NCBI RefSeq assembly: GCF_015461835.1
Contig: NZ_JACOPX010000008.1
Span: 62,001 to 126,000, forward strand
Direction: 5' to 3'
Source of the DNA: Pseudomonas neuropathica
GTDB lineage: Bacteria; Pseudomonadota; Gammaproteobacteria; Pseudomonadales; Pseudomonadaceae
DNA length: 64,000 nt
Shown: positions 52,506 through 63,320 of the stretch, piece after piece
How the letters are laid out: each line of letters opens with the position of its first letter
Numbering within the stretch: position 1 is the first letter of the stretch
Position numbers and translations under genes: made by a program
The notes under the pieces: generated by a model
What the model saw: only the letters and a program-made list of their open reading frames with translations
The model's database searches: none
What the model was told of the DNA's origin: nothing

Positions 52506-53507
52506 ATGGCGATCAAACAATTACTCAAACGCACCAGTGGCTGGCTCTATCTCAACTCGTCCATGGGCCGTAACCAATTGCACGGCGCCGGGGTAATCCT
52601 GATGCTGCACCGGGTGCTGTCGAACGACCGCGCAGCCGATCTGCCGCACCGCAACGAACTGTGCGTCGGGCCGAAAGCTTTCGAGCATTTGCTGGTGTGG
52701 CTGCGCAAGCATTTCGATTGCGTGCCGCTGATGGAAATCCTTCAGCCCAACTCACTGCGTACCGAACGTCCAAGGGTGGCATTGACCTTCGATGACGGCT
52801 GGCGCGACAACGCGGTCAACGCCTTCCCGCTGCTGCAAAAACATCAGGTGCCGGCGAGCATTTTTCTCTCCACCGATTTCATCGGCAGCCGTCAGCGCTT
52901 CTGGTGGGAAAGCCTTGGCGAAACCCTCTGGGGCAGCCATGGCGACAAGGCACGGATGCATCTGATCGAATGCCTGCACGCCCTGCATCACCCTCTGCCA
53001 GTGCTGCTGGATGACATCGACGTCGACCGTCGCAGCCTCGCGCTGCTGCATTACCTGCAAGGGCTGAAATCGATTGACCCGCAGGAGCTGGAGCGCCTGA
53101 CCGATGAATGCCCGCAGGAGTCGCAACCGCAAGCGCTGGACTGGCATCAGGTGCGCGCGCTGGAGGCGTCCGGGCTGGTGCGTTTCGGTCCGCACGGCGC
53201 CAGTCACGCCATCCTCACCGGTCTCGACGATGTGCGCCTGAGCGAAGAAATCAGCCGCAGCCGCGATGCGTTGCACAACGGCTGCAACCGGCCGTTGCCG
53301 GTGTATTGCTACCCCAATGGCGACAACGATGAGCGCGTGCGCGAACAGATTGCCAATCACGATTACCCGTTCGCCCTCGGCACCGGCACCGGCATTTATC
53401 GCGGCGAAGGCGATCCGCTGAACCTGCCGCGTTTCGGCGTCAGCCAGCGCACCGCGCGTAATCCGCAACTGCTGTCGTGGCGGATTTTTCGCGGGGCGCG
53501 GCCATGA
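52506..53507 (+). CDS. Polysaccharide deacetylase (NodB family)
   Basis: A 333-aa CE4 deacetylase: LMLHRVLSN near the N terminus, VALTFDDGWRDNAVNAFPLL (metal and catalytic Asp), VRFGPHGASHAILTGLDD (histidine motif) and VYCYPNGDNDERV. No signal peptide is apparent, so it may act on lipid-linked intermediates. It removes acetyl groups from a sugar of the polymer or of a precursor. Confidence 0.88.
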   Translation: MAIKQLLKRTSGWLYLNSSMGRNQLHGAGVILMLHRVLSNDRAADLPHRNELCVGPKAFEHLLVWLRKHFDCVPLMEILQPNSLRTERPRVALTFDDGWRDNAVNAFPLLQKHQVPASIFLSTDFIGSRQRFWWESLGETLWGSHGDKARMHLIECLHALHHPLPVLLDDIDVDRRSLALLHYLQGLKSIDPQELERLTDECPQESQPQALDWHQVRALEASGLVRFGPHGASHAILTGLDDVRLSEEISRSRDALHNGCNRPLPVYCYPNGDNDERVREQIANHDYPFALGTGTGIYRGEGDPLNLPRFGVSQRTARNPQLLSWRIFRGARP

Positions 53508-54811
53508 GCCGAAGCAATTACCTCAAGCATCTGGCGCTGAGCATGGGCACCAAACTGGCGATGATCGCCTTGCGTTTGCTGCGCAATGTGTTGCTGGCGC
53601 GGATTCTCGGGCCGAGCGAGCGCGGGCTGTTTGCGTTGCTCAGCACGCTGCCGGATCTGATCAGCGCCGCCACCAGTGGCGGCTTGAATTCGGCGGTGGG
53701 TTATCAGGCCGCCAAGCAGCGGCCGATGGGTTTGTTGCTGAGTCAGGTGTTGGTGTTCGGCTGTTTGCTCGCGGCGTTGCTGACCTTGCTGGTGGTGGCT
53801 TTGGTGCGTGAGTTTGGCACCGAGCTGGATGTGACGATGCAGCTCGGTTTGCTCGCTTGGCTGTTGTTGCTGGCAGTGCCGCTGACCGTGCTGAAAAGCG
53901 GTTTGCTGACGTTGCACAACGCCTCCGGTGGCGTGGTCGCGTTCAATGCCTTGCGCCTGGTCGAGTCGCTGGCGCCGCTGTTGCTGTTTCTCGCGCTGTT
54001 CTGGATGTGGCAAAGCGCGGCCCTGGAAGCGGCGCTGATCAGTTGGCTGGCCGGCATCAGTCTGGTAGTGCTGGTCGGTTGGGTCTGGCTCAAACGCGCA
54101 CAACCGTTGCAACTGCAATGGGACCGCGCCAGCCAGAACGAACTGCTGCGCTACAGCGCGCGCAGCCATCCGGATCTGTTGTTCCAGCAAGTGATCCTGC
54201 GTTCGGATTACCTGTTTATCGGCGCCCTGCTCGGCAGCACCGCCCTCGGCCACTACGCCATGGCCAGCGCCGCCGCCGAACTCCTGCTGATCGTTCCGGA
54301 AGCAGTCACCACGCCACTGATGAAACGCCTGCTGCAGCAAGACGAAGGCATGGACAAGGTCACGCCGCTGGCCCTGCGCCTGACCGCCACGGTGATGCTC
54401 GGCGCGTGCCTGACCATGGCGGTGATTGGCGAATGGCTGATCGTCACCTTGTTTGGTGCGGCGTACCAACCAGCGTATCCGGCGCTGCTCGCCTTGCTGC
54501 CGGGGCTGTTGGGTCTGTGCTACGCGAGCATTCTGCGCCTGGACCTCTTGGGCAAGAATCGTCCCGGCACGGTGTCGTTGCTGATGGGCCTCGGTGCCCT
54601 GCTCAATCTGGCGCTGAATCTGGTGCTGATTCCGGCTTACGGCATCGTCGGCGCGGCGGCGGCTTCGTCGATTGCCTACCTGGCGGTGACCGTGGCAATG
54701 CTGGTGCTTTACTGCCGTTTGAGCGACGTGCCGTTCTGGCAAACCCTGATCATCCTGCCGCGCGACGTCACACCGATGTGGCTGATGTTGCAACGCCGGA
54801 AAACCGCATGA
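53504..54811 (+). CDS. Oligosaccharide flippase (Wzx/MATE-like)
   Basis: A 435-aa membrane protein with about 12 helices of the polysaccharide transporter family (LRNVLLARILGPSERGLFALLST near the start, YGIVGAAAASSIAYLAVTVAMLV near the end). Moves the lipid-linked repeat unit across the inner membrane. The ATG overlapping the deacetylase stop is chosen; it also overlaps the next gene by 4 bases. Confidence 0.9.
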   Translation: MSRSNYLKHLALSMGTKLAMIALRLLRNVLLARILGPSERGLFALLSTLPDLISAATSGGLNSAVGYQAAKQRPMGLLLSQVLVFGCLLAALLTLLVVALVREFGTELDVTMQLGLLAWLLLLAVPLTVLKSGLLTLHNASGGVVAFNALRLVESLAPLLLFLALFWMWQSAALEAALISWLAGISLVVLVGWVWLKRAQPLQLQWDRASQNELLRYSARSHPDLLFQQVILRSDYLFIGALLGSTALGHYAMASAAAELLLIVPEAVTTPLMKRLLQQDEGMDKVTPLALRLTATVMLGACLTMAVIGEWLIVTLFGAAYQPAYPALLALLPGLLGLCYASILRLDLLGKNRPGTVSLLMGLGALLNLALNLVLIPAYGIVGAAAASSIAYLAVTVAMLVLYCRLSDVPFWQTLIILPRDVTPMWLMLQRRKTA

Positions 54812-56730
54812 AAGGCCTGGCCCTGCTGCTCGGTCTCGGCCTGTCGCTGGACGCCTTCGCGACGTCGATGCGCTGGGCCGAGATTCGTGACGGCAGCCTG
54901 TATCTGCAAACCGATCGTCCGGACACGCTGACCGTGCGCTGGACGCCGGCGTGGCAGGCCGATGCCAATGAAGAGCATCTGTATTTGCTCGATGGCCAGG
55001 GCAAACTGGCAGGTGATCGTTTTATAAAGGCCAGTGAAATTCGTGGCAGTCAAAGCTGGCCGCTGCTGCCCGGCGCGGCGAGTTATCGGCTGGAAATTCC
55101 CGGCTACAGCTTCCGCAATTATCGCGTCGAACATGACGAGCACACGGTCGCGCTGTTCGCCCCGGCGAAAGTGCATTTCAGCGTCGACACCCGCAATGGC
55201 GACGAATTGTATTTCAAGGTCGCGCCGGGTGAACACGCGGTGCTGGCGGGCAAGTTTCACGGAGGTGTCAGCGGGTTGCAGGCACAGCGGGTCGGCGCTG
55301 AGCAGCAACTGACGCTGGCGCTGAAACCCTATCGCGCCTACTGGCAGTTCGATCAGGTTGCCCTGCCCGTCAGCGAGCGCGAGCAAGTCTGGCGCTTGCG
55401 TCTGCAAGGCAGCGGCAAAGCGGCGTTCTGGCTGGATGGCACGGCCAACCTGTTCGCGCAGAACCCGCAGCAACTGAAAGCGCTGCGTGAAGACGCCGGT
55501 CAGACGCATCTGGTCTTGCACGACAAAGTCCTCGGACGTACGCCGGACCTGGGCATCGCCCTGCCCTACGTGATGCCGCCACCCGCCAGTCACGCCGCGC
55601 TCGATGCGCTGAAACCGACGGCGGCGAGTTACTACAGTTTTGTCGACGTGACGGCGAAAAATCCGCAGTTCGAAGATGCGTTCCGTCAGGTGTATCAGAA
55701 GCGCTTCGGTATCAGGCAGGACATCACCTTGCTCGCCGGCAGTCAGCGCCAGGCTGACTTGCGCGCCGATGTGCAAAGCAACGGCGGACTTGATGCGTGG
55801 TTAGCCAGCACCCGAGCGCTGGGTGGCAAGGGCACCCACTACATCGGTTTTGCCGACGAGCCGAACCTCAACTACTCCAGTTATGCGCAGTATCAGGCGA
55901 TTTTCACCAGCATGGCGCGGCAGGTGCGCAGCGATCCGGCCAATGCCAAGGCCGGCGTGCGCATCGCCATGCCGGCCAGTTCGCGGCTGGTCAACGGGCC
56001 ATTTGCCAATAATGCGGCAGACAAACGTGGCATCGACTGGGCGCGGCGTCTGCTCAGCGAATCCGGCGATCAGGTCGATGCACTAGCGTGGCACGAATGG
56101 ATGATCCGCGACCTGCTCGCCACGCGTGTCTATCGCGACAGCGTGCGCCGCGCGGCCGAATTGGTTGGCCTCGATGGCAAAGGCCAGCCGCGCAAAGCCT
56201 TGTTGCTCGACCAGACCAATCTGTCCAGCGGCTCCAGCCTCAGCCCTTATGATCAGGAAACCCACTACACCTCGCTGTGGTGGGCGTCGGTGGTGATCAA
56301 CGCGTCGCAGGATGGCTTGTTGACGATGCTCAACTGGTTCCAGGCCGCCGATGAGCCGCAGTACCCCAAGGGCATGCTGCGTGTCTCGGCCGATGAACAA
56401 CACTTCGAGCTGAAGCCGGTAGGCCTGGCCCAGCAATTCATAGCCCAACACTGGCTGCATCAGGTGCTGTGGCTGGAAAACGATGCCTTTGAAGTCGATG
56501 TGCTGGCGATGGCCGACGACGATCAGCGCGTCTTGCTCGGGGTAAATAAAGGCACTCGGCTGCAACGTGTAGACCTGGCCGGCGCCAAGTGTCCGCTGAA
56601 CAACGGCGCCCTGCGCTACTTCGGTGCTGACAATCGCAGTCGCGACGCGCCGTTTACCTGCCAGGACGGGCGTGTGCGTTTCGAGCTGCCGGGGCAAACC
56701 CTGTTCGCCCTCGGCTGGAGCGCTTCATGA
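54808..56730 (+). CDS. Exported glycoside-hydrolase-like protein of the polysaccharide operon
   Basis: A 640-aa protein with signal peptide (MKGLALLLGLGLSLDAFATS). An N-terminal beta-sandwich part (to about 280) is followed by a TIM-barrel-like part: GTHYIGFADEPNLNYSSYAQY (candidate acid/base in DEPN), VDALAWHEWMIRD, ALLLDQTNLSSGSSLSPYD, and SLWWASVVINASQDGLLTMLNW, a layout similar to clan GH-A glycosidases (GH39/GH5-like). Enzymes of this kind inside exopolysaccharide operons trim or release the polymer in the periplasm. The exact family is not certain. Confidence 0.7.
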   Translation: MKGLALLLGLGLSLDAFATSMRWAEIRDGSLYLQTDRPDTLTVRWTPAWQADANEEHLYLLDGQGKLAGDRFIKASEIRGSQSWPLLPGAASYRLEIPGYSFRNYRVEHDEHTVALFAPAKVHFSVDTRNGDELYFKVAPGEHAVLAGKFHGGVSGLQAQRVGAEQQLTLALKPYRAYWQFDQVALPVSEREQVWRLRLQGSGKAAFWLDGTANLFAQNPQQLKALREDAGQTHLVLHDKVLGRTPDLGIALPYVMPPPASHAALDALKPTAASYYSFVDVTAKNPQFEDAFRQVYQKRFGIRQDITLLAGSQRQADLRADVQSNGGLDAWLASTRALGGKGTHYIGFADEPNLNYSSYAQYQAIFTSMARQVRSDPANAKAGVRIAMPASSRLVNGPFANNAADKRGIDWARRLLSESGDQVDALAWHEWMIRDLLATRVYRDSVRRAAELVGLDGKGQPRKALLLDQTNLSSGSSLSPYDQETHYTSLWWASVVINASQDGLLTMLNWFQAADEPQYPKGMLRVSADEQHFELKPVGLAQQFIAQHWLHQVLWLENDAFEVDVLAMADDDQRVLLGVNKGTRLQRVDLAGAKCPLNNGALRYFGADNRSRDAPFTCQDGRVRFELPGQTLFALGWSAS

Positions 56731-56798
56731 ACCGTCCGTTGATGTTCAGCCGCGCAAGCCTGTGGCCGCGCGATGCCTCGTCATCAGGAGCCAAGACC

Positions 56799-57488
56799 AT
56801 GAACATGCTAAGCAAACTGACTGAACACCTGCGGCAGAAAGGACTCACTGCTACCGTCAAAAAAGCGTGGAAACACTACATCTTTTCCCATCAGGAACTG
56901 CTGTGGATGGAGCGCGATCTGGTCAGCCCGGTGCCGCCGCACAACCTCAAACCGTACCCGCCGCTGCGGGTGGTGAAGATCACGGCGGACAACGCCAGCG
57001 CCTTCGCGCGCTACTTCGGCGACCGCGTCGGCACCATGGCGGAGCTGGCCAAAGAAGGTCACACCGGGCACATGCACCTGGACGATCAGGGCGATGCCGT
57101 GGCGTTTATCTGGGGCAGTTCGCGGGACTATTTCGACCGGCACTATTACGGTTGCATGTTTCCGGTGAAACCCGGCGAGTTCTTCGAGTTCGGCGGTGAA
57201 CTGACTCGCGCCTACTGGGGCAGCGAGTTGTCGGTGGATCTGCAACTGGAGCTGTGGAAAGCCATGGCTGCACAGGGTTGCGACAAGGTTGTCGACGTCT
57301 GCGAATTCCACAACATCCCGGCGCTCAAGCTGCACTTGCGCATGGGCTACACCGAGCAGAACCGCATCATGAATGTGTACACCTTGTTCGGTCGCTGGCG
57401 TTTCTACCGCGAAAGCCGCTACAGCGGTTCGCGTCTGGATGCGCTGCGCAAACCGTCCCGTCCACCCGTAACAGCCACGGCGGCCTGA
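56799..57488 (+). CDS. GNAT-fold acyltransferase 1
   Basis: A 229-aa cytoplasmic protein. The C-terminal HNIPALKLHLRMGYTEQ resembles the last GNAT motif, and GTMAELAKEGHTGHMHLDDQ, AVAFIWGSSRDYFDRHYYG and VKPGEFFEFGGELTRAYWGS form the core. The start is the ATG behind AGGAG; an in-frame ATG at 56727 overlapping the upstream stop gives a poor extension absent from the paralogue. It is a close paralogue of the gene at 59555. May acylate a sugar nucleotide or lipid-linked sugar. Confidence 0.75.
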   Translation: MNMLSKLTEHLRQKGLTATVKKAWKHYIFSHQELLWMERDLVSPVPPHNLKPYPPLRVVKITADNASAFARYFGDRVGTMAELAKEGHTGHMHLDDQGDAVAFIWGSSRDYFDRHYYGCMFPVKPGEFFEFGGELTRAYWGSELSVDLQLELWKAMAAQGCDKVVDVCEFHNIPALKLHLRMGYTEQNRIMNVYTLFGRWRFYRESRYSGSRLDALRKPSRPPVTATAA

Positions 57489-57492
57489 GTCT

Positions 57493-58677
57493 ATGGTGAC
57501 GCGATTCGAATGGCGCACTTCGCTGTGCGCCGCCGATTTCCCGGAAGCAGCGTATGAAGCGCTGCGCCTGCGGGTGACGGATCACACGCCGTTCAACCAC
57601 CTCGGTTGGTTGTGCGCGGCCGAGCAGGCCCTTGGCGCGGATGAGCGTTTGCACATTCTGTTGGGGTGGGAAGCGGACGAATTGCGTCTGTGCCTGCCAT
57701 TGGTGGCGAGTCGCGAGCGCTTTGCCGGCCTGCCGTTCCGGGTCGTGCATCACTTGGGGTATCCACTGGCCGATCGTTTGGCGCTGTTGTCTTTGCTTGG
57801 CCATGAAGACATGCGCAAGGCCTTGCTGTTGATTCGCCAACGGCTGCCCCACGCGTTGCTGCAACTCAATGAATTGTCCGAACCTGCGGGTGAGGAAAGT
57901 GCGCTGACCGAATGGATGGCGCGCAGTCCCACCGCTGAACGACGCCTGAGTTGTCGGGTGCCGGTGCATCTGATCAGCGAGGCCGATCATCAGGAAGTCT
58001 CCGGCGACCCGCGCTACAAGCTGCGGCGGGCACGCAAGCGGATCGCCGCGTGCGGTGCCGAAGTGCGGCGCATCGTGCCCGATGCGTTGAGCATGGGCCC
58101 GCTGTTAAAGGTTATCAGCGACGTCGAAGCGGTGAGCTGGAAAGGCGACGAAGGCGTGGGGATTTTCGCCAGCGAACACAGCCGCCAACTGATCGAGCGC
58201 GCCTTCACCGCCCTCGCCGGCCAGGGCCTGGTGCGGGTGGTGACACTGGAACTGAATGGCCGCTGCATCAGTTATCGCCTCGGTCTGCTGGAGCAAGGAC
58301 GGCTCTACGATTACAACCTCGCCTTCCTGCCGCAATACGCCGATCTGGGCAGCGGCCGGGTGTTGCTGGAGGAATGGATTCGCTGGGGGCTGGACGACAA
58401 CTGGCGCTGGATCGACGCCTCGCGGGTCAGCCTGGAAAACTCCAGCCATCAACTGCATGAACGCATGACTGGGCAACTGGAGCACTGGCGCTGGAGTTTT
58501 TATTCCTGGCGGCCGAGTGGTCTGGTGCTCGGTCTGGGCCTGCGCCTGTGGCATCGCCTCAAACCGCACGTACAAGCCTGGCGCGCCCGTCGTACCGAGC
58601 CTGCGAAACCCACACCGAAACCTGTCGCGATCACCACGGAGGGCGAACATGCCTCGCCAAGTCATAGTCAACGCTGA
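57493..58677 (+). CDS. GNAT family protein of the CelD/BcsL type
   Basis: A 394-aa protein of the GNAT_acetyltransf_6/FemAB-like group. Core features: YKLRRARKRIAACGAEVRRI, VSWKGDEGVGIFASE, ISYRLGLLEQGRLYDYNLAF and LGSGRVLLEEWIRWGLDDNW. Relatives in cellulose and EPS clusters transfer acyl or amino-acyl groups to polysaccharide. It starts 4 bases after the previous stop. Its end overlaps the deacetylase start by about 29 bases. Confidence 0.8.
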   Translation: MVTRFEWRTSLCAADFPEAAYEALRLRVTDHTPFNHLGWLCAAEQALGADERLHILLGWEADELRLCLPLVASRERFAGLPFRVVHHLGYPLADRLALLSLLGHEDMRKALLLIRQRLPHALLQLNELSEPAGEESALTEWMARSPTAERRLSCRVPVHLISEADHQEVSGDPRYKLRRARKRIAACGAEVRRIVPDALSMGPLLKVISDVEAVSWKGDEGVGIFASEHSRQLIERAFTALAGQGLVRVVTLELNGRCISYRLGLLEQGRLYDYNLAFLPQYADLGSGRVLLEEWIRWGLDDNWRWIDASRVSLENSSHQLHERMTGQLEHWRWSFYSWRPSGLVLGLGLRLWHRLKPHVQAWRARRTEPAKPTPKPVAITTEGEHASPSHSQR

Positions 58678-59440
58678 CGATTTCGGCCTTAGTCCGAACG
58701 AAAATTCGGTGATCTTCGCCGCGTTTCAGGCTGGGGTCATCAGTTCTGCCACCGCCATGGCCAACATGCCGGCGTTCGAAGCGGCGTGTGCCATGGCGCG
58801 GCATCCGACGTTGCAAGGTCGGGTCGGGCTGCACTTCAACCTCACTTACGGACGACCACTGAGCCAGGGGATTCTGGCGCGTCGCACCTTTTGCGATGAC
58901 TTCGGCGTGTTTGACCTCAGCCTGCCGCGCCACAGCTTCTGGCTGGGCCGCGAGGATCGCGAGGCGGTACGCGAAGAATTGCAGGCGCAGTGGCAGCGCT
59001 GCGTCGATCACGGCATGCGTCCCAGCCACATCGATTCTCACCAGCACGTGCACAACATCTGGCCGATCGGCGAGATCGTCGCGCGGTTTGCCGCGCATCA
59101 AGGTGTACCGATTCGGCTGGCGCGCAACCTGGGGCAGAACCTCAATCTGCCCAAGCGTGTGTTCAAGGGACTGCTCAATTGGCGTTTGCAGAGTCTGGCC
59201 GGCGTTACCGCCGACTATGTGTGCACGCCGATCGACCTGCGCAACGGCAACGCGCCGACCGACGGCGTGCTGGAAATCGTCGTCCACCCGACGCAACTCG
59301 GCGCTGATTTCGGTGACGCCTATCTCAACCCGAACGAGTCATTGAGCCTTGTGCTAGAGCAGCGGCTGACGGGCGTTCCGCGGGTTTCCTATACCGATGT
59401 GAACAAGGATTTTCTACGCGGGGCGACGGCACTCGATTGA
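58649..59440 (+). CDS. YdjC/ChbG family carbohydrate deacetylase
   Basis: A 263-aa metal-dependent deacetylase: VIVNADDFGLSPNENSVIF (catalytic and metal Asp), GRVGLHFNLTYGRPLS, SHIDSHQHVHNIWPIGE (metal histidines) and EIVVHPTQ. ChbG removes one acetyl group from N-acetylated disaccharides; here it probably acts on an N-acetylhexosamine precursor. GGAGGG precedes the ATG at 58649. Confidence 0.87.
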   Translation: MPRQVIVNADDFGLSPNENSVIFAAFQAGVISSATAMANMPAFEAACAMARHPTLQGRVGLHFNLTYGRPLSQGILARRTFCDDFGVFDLSLPRHSFWLGREDREAVREELQAQWQRCVDHGMRPSHIDSHQHVHNIWPIGEIVARFAAHQGVPIRLARNLGQNLNLPKRVFKGLLNWRLQSLAGVTADYVCTPIDLRNGNAPTDGVLEIVVHPTQLGADFGDAYLNPNESLSLVLEQRLTGVPRVSYTDVNKDFLRGATALD

Positions 59441-59554
59441 GATACACACGTTGAAATACTTTCCAAAGTGGCCCTTTGAAATTAACTGGCCAGCGTGATC
59501 TATACCCACAAAAGCACCATCCACCACACCCGGGCTGCGGCCACGGAGGGCATC

Positions 59555-60247
59555 ATGAGCGTGATCGAAAAACTACAAGAGCGCATCCGGCAAAAAGGCT
59601 TCGGCCGCACGTTCGGCACGTTGTGGAAACGCTACGTGTTCTTCCATTGGGAACTGTTGTGGATGGAGCGTGACCTGGTCAGCCCGGTACCGCCGCACAA
59701 GCTGCGGCCTTACGACGGACTGCGCAAAGTCGACATCACACCGGAGAATGCCGTGGCGTTCAGCAAGCATTTCGGTGACCGCGTGCAGACCATGGCCGAG
59801 CTGGCCACTGAGGGACACACCGGGCACATGTACCTTGATGCCGACGGCCACGCCGTCGCGTTTATCTGGGGCAGCATTCGTGATTATCACGACCGTCACT
59901 ATTACGGCTGCACCTTTCCGGTGAAGCCCGGCGAGTTCTTTGAATTCGGTGGTGAGATGACCCGTGCGTATTTCGGCAGCAGCCTGTCGGTGGACGTGCA
60001 GGTGGCGCTGTGGGAGGCGATGGCGGCGCAGGGTTGCGACAAGGTGGTGGATGTCTGCGAGACGCACAATATTCCGGCGCTGAAGCTGCATCTGCGCATG
60101 GGTTACCACGAGCAGGGTCGCGTGATGCACGTTTACTGCCTGTTCGGGCGCTGGAAGTTTTTCCGCGAAACGCGGTATGAGGGTTCGCGTCTGGAACCGC
60201 TGCGCAAACCGGGGCGGCCGGTGGTGAGTGCGGCGGCGCAGGCTTGA
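59555..60247 (+). CDS. GNAT-fold acyltransferase 2 (paralogue of the first)
   Basis: A 230-aa paralogue of the 56799 gene, similar throughout (ELLWMERDLVSPVPPH, TMAELATEGHTGHM, VKPGEFFEFGGE, HNIPALKLHLRMGY). GGAGGG precedes the ATG. Last gene of the operon, 114 bases after the deacetylase, so it may be a later duplication. The two copies may act on different sugars. Confidence 0.75.
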   Translation: MSVIEKLQERIRQKGFGRTFGTLWKRYVFFHWELLWMERDLVSPVPPHKLRPYDGLRKVDITPENAVAFSKHFGDRVQTMAELATEGHTGHMYLDADGHAVAFIWGSIRDYHDRHYYGCTFPVKPGEFFEFGGEMTRAYFGSSLSVDVQVALWEAMAAQGCDKVVDVCETHNIPALKLHLRMGYHEQGRVMHVYCLFGRWKFFRETRYEGSRLEPLRKPGRPVVSAAAQA

Positions 60248-60283
60248 ATCACATCTGAAATGTTTAGCGGCAGTGATGCCGTC

Positions 60284-60348
60284 ATCGCGAGCAGGCTCAC
60301 TCCTACAGGGGAACGCATTTCAAATGTAGGAGTGAGCCTGCTCGCGAT
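60284..60348. repeat. REP/REPIN-type inverted repeat (family A)
   Basis: Opposed cores at 60284-60307 and 60325-60348 with a 17-base spacer, between convergent genes at the end of the polysaccharide operon. Confidence 0.9.
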
Positions 60349-60372
60349 GAGGCCGGTTGCCGCACCGATCAA

Positions 60373-61170
60373 TCAGGACTTGGTGGCGACCAAGGTAAAA
60401 CACATCGGCATCTGCGCTTCCTGATTCAAATACCGGTCATACACCTCTTCCCGGTTCGAATGCGCATATTCCTTGAAGTGCGCAATATTCAGCCCCGCCG
60501 CAATGGCAGCGCTGAAAATGGCGCCAAGGTTATGCACAAACCAATACGACTTCGCCGCCTGCTGCTCAACCTTGCCGACATAGACAATCGGTTCTTCCTG
60601 CACAAACGGCTCGGCGCGGAAGTACGAACTGGCGAGGCGATAAGGATCTTCCCCATCCGGGTCGACCATTTCCAGAAACGGATGGGTTTCGTAGATCACC
60701 AGTTTGCCGCCCGGTTTCAGGGTCGAGGCGACGTGGCGGAAGAACTCGCCGATGTCCGGCATCCAGTTCAAAACACCAATGGTGATCAGCGCCACATCGA
60801 AACGATTGTGCAAGGACGCTGGCAAATGATGGATATCGCTTTCGATGAATTCAGCGTTGTGCGGTGAACGCTTGTTCAGCTCACGCGCCTGTTCGAGAAA
60901 CGCCGCCGACTGATCGACACCGACCACGCTTCTGGCACCGAGCGCAAACAGCGACAGACTCTCACGGCCATTGTTGCAACCCAGTTGAATCACATCTTTG
61001 CCGTCGACATCCAGCAACCCACTCAGGGTCTCATCGAGGCAGGAGAAATCCGCCTGTGCGACCTCGCCGAGCAAGGCCTGCCAGTCAGGCGAATCCTGAT
61101 GATGGCGGGCGGAATCGTTCCACGCCTGTCGATTGCTCTCGATGGCGGTTTTATTGTTGGGCACTTCCAT
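60373..61170 (-). CDS. Class I SAM-dependent methyltransferase
   Basis: A 265-aa methyltransferase: SAM motif KDVIQLGCNNGRESLSLFALG (near 57-77), VVGVDQSAAFLEQAREL, SDIHHLPASLHNRFDVALI and LKPGGKLVIYETHPFLEMV. The Cys-Asn-Asn in the SAM loop in place of the usual GxG is seen in several UbiE-like families. Substrate unknown; monocistronic. Confidence 0.85.
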   Translation of the reverse strand: MEVPNNKTAIESNRQAWNDSARHHQDSPDWQALLGEVAQADFSCLDETLSGLLDVDGKDVIQLGCNNGRESLSLFALGARSVVGVDQSAAFLEQARELNKRSPHNAEFIESDIHHLPASLHNRFDVALITIGVLNWMPDIGEFFRHVASTLKPGGKLVIYETHPFLEMVDPDGEDPYRLASSYFRAEPFVQEEPIVYVGKVEQQAAKSYWFVHNLGAIFSAAIAAGLNIAHFKEYAHSNREEVYDRYLNQEAQMPMCFTLVATKS

Positions 61171-61260
61171 GGCGCACTCCGGACGATGCTCGTGATTGAG
61201 CGGATCCGAGTCTAGATCAGCTCTTCAATTGCGGTTGTTGCAAACTTGTAAGCCAATTCG

Positions 61261-61331
61261 TGTAGGAGCTGCCGCAGGCTGCGATCTTTTGATCTTGTTT
61301 TTAAAGATCGTAGCCTTCGGCAGCTCCTACA
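61261..61331. repeat. REP-type inverted repeat (family B, short)
   Basis: Opposed halves around a short AT-rich centre, about 71 bases; shorter than the other family B pairs. Confidence 0.85.
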
Positions 61332-61395
61332 TGGGTTTCGTGTGGGGCAGCTATAGTTAATAGCCTTGGGGAAAACCGCACTCGCAGGTGCCGCC

Positions 61396-61743
61396 ATGCA
61401 TATGCTCGATCGGCTGTTGTTGACCGGCTGTCTGCTCGCTGCCACTCAGGCGCAAGCGCTGGACAGCAATTTCAATTATTACGGGCCCAACCAGCCCTTT
61501 GCTCACCCTGCTCCGTATTCACTGAGTTCCACGCCGCCCAAGCCTTACGACGATACGGCGCCGCAGGATTTTGTGGTGATTCCGGGTGACCATGAATTCT
61601 ACGATTCACAACTGCCGACCGTGGCGGATGCGACGGTACGGGTGTTTATCCGCACGTACGATGCCGAGCGCGGGATTTATGTGAATGACGAGGTGCTGGA
61701 TCCGGGTTGTTTGCTGGAGTGTTTGAGTCGGCAGCAGCATTGA
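61396..61743 (+). CDS. Small secreted protein of unknown function (115 aa)
   Basis: A 115-aa protein with a signal peptide (LDRLLLTGCLLAATQAQA, cleaved before LDSNF). The mature part is Pro/Tyr-rich (YYGPNQPFAHPAPYSL), followed by a more structured C-terminal third with two cysteines (DPGCLLECLSR). Not recognised. An in-frame ATG upstream (61366 region) is less likely because it would bury the signal. Confidence 0.65.
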   Translation: MHMLDRLLLTGCLLAATQAQALDSNFNYYGPNQPFAHPAPYSLSSTPPKPYDDTAPQDFVVIPGDHEFYDSQLPTVADATVRVFIRTYDAERGIYVNDEVLDPGCLLECLSRQQH

Positions 61744-61782
61744 TCCGGGTTGCCCACAACATTTGCGGCACCACCGATCCCT

Positions 61783-61872
61783 TGTAGGAGTGAGCCTGCT
61801 CGCGATAGCGGTGTGTCAGCCTATAAAAAGGTCGACTGACACACCGCTATCGCGAGCAGGCTCACTCCTACA
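61783..61872. repeat. REP/REPIN-type inverted repeat (family A)
   Basis: Near-perfect palindrome of 90 bases (cores plus inner arms GCGATAGCGGTGTGTCAG and complement), between convergent genes, where it may help termination. Confidence 0.9.
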
Positions 61873-61889
61873 GGGGATTTGCGGTGGGG

Positions 61890-63320
<1,431 letters not shown>

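Noticed and set aside
53857..56730. 957-aa frame covering the flippase and glycosidase genes
   Set aside because: The front part is the flippase in the wrong frame; the real gene starts at 54808.
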